DNA from: Aotearoamyces nothofagi | Lineage: Eukaryota; Ascomycota; Leotiomycetes; Leotiales; Tympanidaceae | Direction: 5' to 3' | Length of the DNA stretch: 64,000 nucleotides | Assembly (NCBI GenBank): GCA_015345905.1 | Contig: JADDTR010000029.1 | Location: forward strand, 207,808-271,807 | Shown here: positions 56,621-64,000 of the stretch, one piece after another | How the letters are laid out: each line of letters begins with the position of its first letter | Numbering within the stretch: the stretch's first letter is position 1 | Notes under the pieces: generated by a model | What the model was told of the DNA's origin: nothing | Databases searched by the model: none | What the model saw: the letters and a program-made list of their open reading frames with translations, nothing else | Position numbers and translations under genes: made by a program

Positions 56621-57309
56621 CCTAACACTAGTGCTCTGGTATTACGCCGTAATACCAATTTTTTACTATGGGAGATTTAAGGTGTGGTCTGTACAGGCAC
56701 CCATCGGTATTACGCTGTAATACCAATAACCCTAAGAATTTCAACATGGTCCTACAGGCCCTAGAATTTAGGGCCTGAATATACTCAATAGTGCGGTTTC
56801 AATGCCGCTCTCAGAATTGGTATATCTATAGTGGTTGTTGAGTTATTTATGTATTTAGTTCCTGGAATTGCCTGTTCTTCGGTTGTATACACTACCAAGT
56901 ACACTACCGAGCGTGTGTACCGAATTCCCGAATAGGGTTGCCTGAGTATACAGTCCTAGGGTTACTACTAGTCCCAGTCCCAGCCGTCTCACTATTCCCA
57001 ACCGACCCTATCTCTATAACCTAGCAGATTATATATAATCTATACCAAGGCCTATATAAAAAATGTTGGTATATATATAGCTGCTAGTATATTACATCGG
57101 ATCTGTATACAAATGCTATAGTAAGTTACTATAAGGTAATATAAAGGTCTTGGCACTTATTAGATATATAAAATTCAAAGGAGGTATAGATATCTAAATC
57201 TACCTAATTTGTCTAAGTAATACTCTTTGTACAACTTCTTCGACATTTATAAGTATATACCTTGAATCTCCAGTAGTATCTATCCTTAAACAACTCAATT
57301 CATCGAATT
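56621..57309 (+). repeat. Repeat family R690, copy A
   Basis: A full copy of about 689 bp, starting CCTAACACTAGTGCTCTGG and ending ACTCAATTCATCGAATT. It carries two close palindromes, GGTATTACGCCGTAATACC (56638-56656) and a near-identical one at 56706-56724. It matches copy C over almost its whole length apart from a central segment where copy C has tandem units. No open reading frame is preserved. Confidence 0.85.
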
Positions 57310-57315
57310 GATAGT

Positions 57316-57640
57316 CCTAATACTAGTACTCTAGTATTATACTATAATACTAATTTTTTACTATAGGAGATTTAAGATATAGTCTATATAGATATCTATT
57401 GATATTATACTATAATACCAATAATCCTAAGAATTTCAACATAGTCCTATAGGCCCTAGAATTTAGAGCCTGAATATACTCAATAGTATAGTTTCAATAC
57501 CACTCTTAGAATTAGTATATCTACTATAGTTGTTGAGTTATTTATATATTTAGTTCTTAGGGTTGGCTCTTCTTTAGTTGTATATATACTACTAAGTATA
57601 TATACCGAATTCCCAAATGGGGTTGTCTAAGTATATAGGT
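57316..57640 (+). repeat. Repeat family R690, copy B (5' part only)
   Basis: Begins CCTAATACTAGTACTCTAG, six bases after the end of copy A, and follows the family for about 325 bp. Nearly all differences from copy A are C to T or G to A (for example both palindromes read TATTATACTATAATA), the mark of RIP. It runs into the expanded minisatellite and lacks the 3' half. Confidence 0.85.
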
Positions 57641-58188
57641 ACCTAATTCCTAGAGAGTATATATATCCAATTTCTAGAGAGTATATACACCTAATTTCTA
57701 GAAGTGTATAATCCTAATTTCTAGAAAGCAGTATATATCCAATTCACTCAATTTCTAGAAGTGTATATATCTAATTCCTAGAAAGTGTATACTTCTATTT
57801 CTAGGAAGTGTATACATCCAATTTACTTAATTCCTAGAGAGTGTATACTCCTATTCCTAGGAAGTGGTATATATCCAATTCACCCAATTCCTAGAAGTAT
57901 AGGAATCTAATTTATAGGAGTATAGAGACCCAATTCCCAGGAGTATAAAGACCCAGTTTGTAGAAGTATAGGGTCCTAATTCCCAGGAGTGTAGAGACCC
58001 AATTTATAGAAGTATAGACACTCAATTTACAGGAGTATAGAGACCCAATTTCCAGGAGTACAAGAACCCAATTTATAGAAGCATAGGAATCTAATTTCCA
58101 AGAGTATAGAAACTCAATTTATAGGAGTATAGGGATCCAATTCCTAGGAGTATAGGAACCCAATTTACAGGAGTATAGGGTCCCAATT
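57640..58188 (+). repeat. Expanded 22-25-bp minisatellite inside R690
   Basis: More than twenty degenerate units of the type CCAATTCCTAGGAGTATAGAG. Copy C has only about three such units at the equivalent place and copy A has none clear, so this array is an expansion of a segment internal to the repeat family. Confidence 0.8.
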
Positions 58189-58874
58189 CCTAACACTAGT
58201 ACTCTGGTATTATACTATAATACCAATTTTTTACTATAGAAGATTTAAGATATAGTCTATACAGGCACCTATCGATATTATACTATAATACCAATAACCC
58301 TAAGAATTTCAAAGTGGTCCTATAGGCCCTAGAATTTAGGGCCTGAATATACTCAATAGTGCAGTTTCAATGCCGCTCTCAGAATTAGTGTACCTACAAT
58401 GGTTGTTGAGTTATTCATGTATTTAGTTCTTAGGGTTGGCTCTCCTTCGGTCGCGTGTACACTACCGAGTATATACACCGAATTCCTGAATGGGGTTGCC
58501 TGAGTATACAGGCACCCAATTCCTAGAGAGCGTATATACCCAATTCCTAGGAAGTATATATACACCCAATTCCTATCTCTATAACCCAGCGGATTATATA
58601 TAATCTACACTAAGGCCTATACAAAAAATGTTGGTATACATGTAGCTGCTAATGTATCATGTCGGATCTGTATACAAATGCTATAGTAAGTTACTATAAG
58701 GTAATGTAAAGGTCTTGGCACTTATTAGGTACATGAAATTCGAAGGAGGTATAGACATCCAAATCCACCTAATTTGCCTAAGTAACACCCTTTGTACAAC
58801 TTCTTCGACATTTACAAGTATGCACCTTGGATCTCCAGCAGTGTCTATCCTTAAACAACTCAATTCATCGAATT
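58189..58874 (+). repeat. Repeat family R690, copy C
   Basis: A second full copy (about 686 bp) starting CCTAACACTAGTACTCTGG. Its palindromes have lost the central CG (TATTATACTATAATA). It includes about three units of the minisatellite that is expanded beside copy B. The sequence after 58874 has a further, more diverged partial repeat of the 3' part (about 59020-59160). Confidence 0.85.
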
Positions 58875-59365
58875 ACAATGAATATTTACCTAGTGGTATA
58901 TATTAAAGTACTGTATCTTATTGTAATTTACTATATATTACAATAGCTTATAGTAACTTACTGTAAGGTACAGCGAGAATAACTGCAGTTATAGGATGTA
59001 TACAATTCTAAGGACTATATACATCCCAATCTATATAATTTGCTTAAGTAATACATTTTATACAACTTATTCGATATTTACAAGTATATATATTGAAACC
59101 CTAGTAGTCTATATACTTCAATTCATTGAATTACTCTGAAGATTTACCTAGTAGAGTGTGATATATTACAATAACCTATTGTAAGATATAGTATATTATA
59201 GTAACTTACTGTAAGATACTGTATATCACGATAGCCTACTGTAAGATACTGTATATTACAATAACCTACTGTAAGATACTGTATACAACACTTAGACTCT
59301 TAGCGAAGATCAATCGCTGCTGGTCCTATGATTCACTCCTTTGCTATATCTCTGTAGTATACTGT
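58875..59365. repeat. Degenerate AT-rich repeat DNA with TTACTGTAAGATACTGTAT words
   Basis: Contains a diverged partial copy of the R690 3' end (about 59020-59160) and five or more copies of a unit of the form AACCTACTGTAAGATACTGT (59165-59285). A single ATAACTGCAGTTAT palindrome is at 58979-58992. No gene is seen. Confidence 0.7.
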
Positions 59366-59645
59366 ACTTGATAACTGCAGTTATAGTATATTGTATAGGC
59401 ACATGATAACTGCAGTTATAGCACGTCGAATAAGCGCTTGGTAACTGCAGTTATAGCACGTTGTATAGGCGCTTGGTAACTGCAGTTATAGCACGTCGAA
59501 TAGGCTCTTGGTAACTACAGTTATAGCATGTCCAGTAGGCACTTTATAACTGCAGTTATTACATGTCATATAGACACTTTATAACTGCAGTTATTACACG
59601 TTAGGTAGGCACTTTATAACTGCAGTTATTATATATCAGGTAGGT
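59366..59645. repeat. Array of ATAACTGCAGTTAT palindromes, 35-bp period
   Basis: Eight units of 35-36 bp, each with a 14-bp palindrome (G/ATAACTGCAGTTAT) followed by a spacer such as AGCACGTCGAATAGGC. The palindrome is nearly invariant (one copy has ACTACAG), whereas spacers differ between units. It lies just beyond the 3' end of the helicase pseudogene. Confidence 0.9.
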
Positions 59646-60089
59646 ACTCTCTCTATATTAGAGTCAAAAAATCGATTGTCTAAAAGCCAAATAGGTATCT
59701 AACAATGTCTAAAACAGCCAACTTCTAATCTATAATACTATCTATAAAACAACTTACCCTCCCTACTTCAATACACTATTCTACATCTATACAACTGGTG
59801 TACTACCTCTTTTTTAGAGAAGGCTCACCCTCTGCTATACTATACACTGCTCTTGCAGGCCTCTTTCGTTTCCTACCTGCCTCTTCAGCTGCCTCTTCTA
59901 AGGCTGGGCCTTCTGCTATTTCGGTGTCTGAATTTGGTAGCTCTGAGAGCAGGCTTGACAGTAAGGAACCAGCCTCCTTATCATCATCAATATCAGCGAC
60001 AGCATTATTGAGCTCTTCGATGTCACCACCAGTGACATCAATACCGAGCTGGTTGACCTCAGTAGCAAGGCCAACAATATACAGCTCTT

Positions 60090-60300
60090 CGACCTCAGTA
60101 GTAGGGCCAGCAATAAGAGGCTCCTCTACTGCAGTAGGGCCAGCAACAACTGGCTCCTCTGCTGTAGCAGGGCCAGCAACAACAGGCTCCTCTGCTGCAG
60201 TGGGACCAGCGACAACTGGCTCCTCTGCTATAGCGGGGCCAGTAACAACAGGCTCTTCTACTATAGCGGGGCCAGCAACAATAGGCTCTTCTGCTATATC
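60090..60300 (-). repeat. 33-bp coding repeat, EEPVVAGPTAA units
   Basis: Six to seven tandem units encode an 11-residue motif (EEPVVAGPTAA and variants) in the C-terminal tail of the helicase pseudogene. The frame is still open here, so this exon has escaped stop codons. Confidence 0.85.
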
Positions 60301-61016
60301 CTTCATTACAACGTCTAATAACACTAGTCAGTATATCACCCTAATTATATAAACTGCAGTTAATAGACCTACCTTCTTCGCCTTCTATAGCCGCTATTCT
60401 TCTCTTCTCTATTGCCTCTGTCTGCTTTGCCCGTTCGATGGTGCCAGTCTTAGTAGTGGCGGTTGTCTTATTCGCCTTTAGGCCCTTGTCCTTCTCTAAA
60501 CAAGTACTATCCTGCTTCAGCTTATCCTTGGTATACAAGTCCAGGCTGCCCCATTTTATATAGGAGCATCGCTGGCCTAGTATCTTCCTTACCAGTTCCT
60601 CGGCATTGCCTGATATCTCCTCAGCAACCTTGCTCTTGAACCTTGCCTCTCCGGCAAGCTAGGCAACCATCTTGACAGAAGCTCTTGCCTGTAATACCTG
60701 GTTATATAAATAGTTGCAGGTCACGATGTAGACATTCTGAACTTCCGTCTGCTCTAAGCGATGGATCCGACCAATCGTCTGTAGGATTGTGTTTATATTA
60801 TTGGCCATGTCTATGATAATAGTATAATGGCATACCTCCTATAGATTAACATCCAGTGAGCTGGTTTGGAAATTCGTAACCAGAATATCCATTGGTGCCT
60901 TCGGGTCATTGAATGTTCGGATCGTCTTGTATCGATCAATTTGCAAGTGTATAGAGCGGAGACTAAGGACATTAAGTCCGAGGTTTGTAAGAAAAGCTTC
61001 TAAGACCCTATATACT

Positions 61017-61320
61017 AGTTAGTCAAAAAGCCGGCTCTTATAACTACAGTTATCAAAGGCAGGGAGGTCTTATAACTGCAGTTATAGAAGGCAGGCTCTT
61101 ATAACTACAGTTATAGAAGGTGGGCTCTTATAACTGCAGTTATAGAAGGCAGGCTCGGCTCTTATAACTGCAGTTATAGAAGGTAGGCTCGGCTCTTATA
61201 ACTGCAGTTATCGAAGGCAGGCTCTTAGAACTATAGTTATCAAAGGCAGGAGGGTCTTATAACTGCAGTTATAGAAGGCAGGCCCCTATAACTACAGTTA
61301 TCAAAGGTATAAACTTACTA
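61017..61320 (-). repeat. Intronic array of CTGCAG palindromes, 29-34-bp period
   Basis: Nine units of the type TTATAACTGCAGTTATAGAAGGCAGGCTC. On the minus strand the array sits between a GTAAGT donor (about 61320) and a GTATATAG acceptor (about 61010), that is, inside an intron between the two helicase domains. The core palindrome is the same as in the array at 59366-59645; some units carry ACTACAG or ACTATAG, single transitions. Confidence 0.85.
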
Positions 61321-62935
61321 CTAGTTTATAGGCAGGTTGATAACAAGCTGCACTCTGGTCTCCTTCTCAAAGATGATGTTGTAGAGTAAATGGCAAAGAT
61401 ACTATAGCTTTATACTAGGACCTGCAATATACTCTGCCATCGATACCCTGTCTTGGTATAGGTGCAGATAGGATTTAGGCTTGGTATGCCTGAAAAGATA
61501 TATAACCCTATAGTTGTCCTATTTTTTATACCAGGCATTTATGTCTTTAACTATACTCTTCCTATCGACGTTCTTTACCAGGGTGTCTAGATGTATATTG
61601 AAGGTTGTATATACTATCCTTCAATGTACAATGATGTTAATCCAGCCAAGTGCTTTATCTTTAGGGCCATCGTTGCCCTCGCCCTTGCTGTTGCCCTCAG
61701 TGCTGTCCTCTATATCATCATCTACTACAAGACGTCCAACGTGTATATTGTATATATCTATATACTCCTTTTGTTGGTCTCGGGTCATCTGGAGTTCAAT
61801 CGTGGACACATTGTAGTAGGGGATCTGGTCTCCAAGTCGCTGAGCTGGCTCTCTATTCTCGAGGTCGATTGTAGTTGCTATAGTATATTGCATCTAGATT
61901 TGGCTTAGTATAGTATATAATACAGTACCAATCAATAGTGGGTCGAGCTTATCAGCACTTGCTACCTTTCGATACTATATTGGATCGAGCTGATAGACTT
62001 TATAACCCTCTTTCAGAGCCTTTGTCAGGATATACCAACTTGCCAAAGTATCAACATCGACATCGTCATCGTCCTCTAAGATCTCCAAGGCGTCGAGGTC
62101 TTTACTATAGAAGTCCTCCAGCTCAGCATCGACCTCGAGCTCCTACTTATCCTTCTATAGCAGCCTAAGATACCCGCCAAGATCCCTTATATGATTTATC
62201 ATCGGTGTAGTCGATACAAACCATTTTTTCGGTATATTTAGTGTTTTAATAGATATATAAGTTAGGGTCTAGTAGTTCTTGATAGTATATACTTCGTTGT
62301 ATACAACACAGGCAAATATATCCTTGAGCGGGGAGATATACACTAGTCGTGGATTACTTAGTACAATCTCGTCATCGTCATCAACCTTATAGCCGTTATT
62401 TCTATCTGTATCGGCAATTTCGGCCTTATCCTCAACAGCTACTTCCTTCCCAGCTGGACCAGCTGCTCCAACATCGGTATTCTCAAGAGTGCACTTGTAC
62501 CAGGTCGAGTATACAGTTACAATTACAACCCGAGTAGTCTCTAGATCATTATAGTCGAGACTGTTTATATACTCCATCAAATCTTTCGTCTGTATTCCAA
62601 GTAGTATACCTTTGTATATTGGATTGCTGGTAGTGGCTTCACTACTGTAAAACTGCTTGAGGATTATACAGTTAGGGCCTGAGAAGAACTTGAGCCAATC
62701 CTCGAACTAGATATCGACCAACTGGGATAGATATACAACGAGAGTAGGCTTATATATTGTTGGTTCACTAGTCTCTCATGAATACTCAAGCTGTATATAA
62801 GCAGTATATTCAATAAGGCCAAGATAGGTGACAGTCTTTTTGGTACTACAATCGGAGGCATTAATTCTACTACCTATAATGCTCTGCTCTATATTGTATA
62901 TCGTCTTGATACCTACTTGGTGAATTAGCCCTGTC

Positions 62936-62957
62936 TCTTATAACTGCAGTTATAAGA
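62936..62957. repeat. 22-bp perfect palindrome centred on CTGCAG
   Basis: An isolated copy of the same palindrome, extended to 22 bp of perfect two-fold symmetry. It lies at another likely intron position of the helicase pseudogene. Confidence 0.85.
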
Positions 62958-63907
62958 CTCATCGATCATCTGCCAAGGCTGGTAACTCTTTCCTTGGGTT
63001 CTGAACCTACAAGTCACCCGATCCACCCCGAGGGCCTTGTACAACTCAAGGTAACCAGCACTTGTAATCGATACTATACTCACCTTCTCTATCGTCTCCT
63101 AAAAGCGATTTATATCGGCTATATACACTTCGTTGTACAGCTTGTCGCCTTCGATGCCACTAATAGAGTTGTCCTAGACGGCCTGCTGGACAATATACTC
63201 GCTGAGCTCGTCCTTCGTTGAGGTTCCGACGTCGTGGATAACCTTTGCCTACTTGCCCTCTTGCTTCATGAATAGGCCAATTTGCCCTCTAGTAAGCAGC
63301 GGTCGCGGAGTGTTCTTGAGGTTGGCGGTGAGGTTGCCGCTCTGGCTGATGCAAAGAGCAGTATCGCTATACTGGCCTTCTATCTTGTCCTTGACCTCTT
63401 CTGTTAAGACAACCTCGGCAGGCTTATCTTCACCCTCGATACTCTCGTCGTCTGATTTATCATCGGTGGGCTCCTCCACCAACTCCTCATCACCAGCACT
63501 GTAGATAGAGACACCTAGGTCGGCATCTGTAAAGAACTTGGATAGATCTGCAACCACCCTCTTCGACACAATGTATTTCGCCTTACCTGCTGCCTCCCTT
63601 GCCTGTGCCTGCTGCTCCGTTCGGTAAAAGTGTCGAACCAGTGAGTATACACGGTACCAGTCCTCTACAGTATGCTCAACTAACAATGCACTCTTGGCAG
63701 TCTCATTGGGGAAACACTGGAGGTTCTGCAAAATGAGTCTATATATAACATTAACCCAAGTAGTATAGCCCCCAGTAGGATTGTTTGCAGCTTTGATACC
63801 GAGGTGCTCATTTCGGATCGGAATAGTACTGCTGTTGAAGACGTTGTAATACTTGGTCGGAGTTGTGGTGATAGTCTCGAATATCGCTTTTACACCCCAA
63901 GACGAAC

Positions 63908-64000
63908 CCTAACACTAGTGCTCTGGTATTACGCCGTAATACCAATTTTTTACTATAGGAGATTTAAGGTGTGGTCCGTGCAGGCACCCATCGGTATTAC
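63908..64000 (+). repeat. Repeat family R690, copy D (cut by window edge)
   Basis: The first 93 bp of a fourth copy, with intact CG-containing palindromes (GGTATTACGCCGTAATACC at 63924-63942), most similar to copy A. Its left end abuts coding sequence of the helicase pseudogene: on the minus strand ...TTAG|GGTTCGTCTTGGGG continues in the helicase frame. The copy may therefore lie in an intron, or it may interrupt the gene. Confidence 0.85.

Larger units (their letters stand above)
59803..63907 (-). pseudogene. SNF2-family helicase pseudogene, RIP-damaged
   Basis: Read on the minus strand, a coherent SNF2-type protein can be followed from the repeat boundary at 63907 to a stop at 59803. In order: an acidic N-terminal part (63731-63249 open); a Walker A remnant NASDCSTKKTVTYLGLI (about 62830-62860); a DEAH remnant NEVY in VVYNEVYTIKN (62287-62298); TTPMINHIRDLGGYL (motif III, LTATP in intact relatives); then the helicase C domain with ILVTNFQTSSLDVNL (motif V) and ILQTIGRIHRLEQT (motif VI), and a C-terminal tail with Ala/Glu/Pro repeats and RKRKRPARA. 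In-frame TAG or TAA stops interrupt it at 63249, 63174, 63099, 60839, 60659 and elsewhere, mostly where Gln is expected. Intron-like joins remain, for example 60324-60372. Such helicases remodel chromatin or DNA; this copy is inactive. Confidence 0.82.

Noticed and set aside
59366-59645. Regularly spaced palindromes that resemble a CRISPR array
   Set aside because: The genome is a eukaryotic fungus, units have 14-bp palindromes with related, not unique, spacers, and no cas genes are present. It is a minisatellite.
56621-64000. A Starship-type giant transposon
   Set aside because: No DUF3435 tyrosine recombinase is visible in the window, and the only protein found is a SNF2 helicase. The right side is cut, so this is not excluded beyond the window.

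Overview
The window is nuclear DNA of a filamentous ascomycete (Pezizomycotina; Leotiomycetes would fit, but the sequence alone does not prove a class). The evidence is: short 45-65 nt introns with GT..AG ends and CTAAC/CTAAT-like branch points, long protein-coding genes with Ser/Pro/Gln-rich tails, fungal-specific families (Afi1, Nrm1/Whi5, fungal hemerythrin-like proteins), and AT-rich repeat DNA whose damage is dominated by C-to-T and G-to-A changes, as expected from repeat-induced point mutation (RIP).

Positions 1-52300 are a conserved, gene-rich housekeeping block. In order it carries: a partial gene cut by the left edge; an Rcm1/NSUN5-type rRNA m5C methyltransferase; a class III aminotransferase; a forkhead factor with FHA and FKH domains; SAP18 and PRP18 head to head; a GPI-anchored wall protein; an LCAT-like lipase; a tRNA-Thr; a myosin regulatory light chain; AFI1; S-formylglutathione hydrolase; RPB6 and TFIIIA head to head; an Nrm1/Whi5-type cell-cycle repressor; MED15; aspartyl aminopeptidase; an Nnt1/Efm7-like methyltransferase; a YWTD beta-propeller protein; a DCR2-like phosphatase; and a mitochondrial Trm61-like tRNA methyltransferase. 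Many genes serve gene expression (Pol I/II/III subunit, TFIIIA, Mediator, splicing factor, SAP18, rRNA and tRNA methylation), but this looks like ordinary synteny and not an operon-like pathway. Three long non-coding stretches (5.2-8.8, 16.3-19.8 and 40-43.3 kb) separate these genes; the last two are full of minisatellites.

From about 52.3 kb the sequence becomes accessory: a monocarboxylate-type MFS transporter, then a hemerythrin-like (HHE) protein. From 56.6 kb to the right edge it is a RIP-damaged repeat region. It holds at least four same-strand copies of a repeat of about 690 bp containing paired 19-bp palindromes, an expanded minisatellite, two arrays of a palindrome centred on CTGCAG, and a broken SNF2-family helicase gene whose DEAH box has decayed by RIP-type transitions.

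The most unusual signals are (1) an otherwise perfect tRNA-Thr(UGU) gene with a 57-nt insert in its D-loop that carries full spliceosomal-intron signals; (2) the SNF2-helicase repeat element with its CTGCAG palindrome arrays, one of which lies inside an intron; and (3) AFI1, whose two introns both use the rare GC-AG boundary. All gene structures are read by eye from frames and splice signals; no homology search was run.
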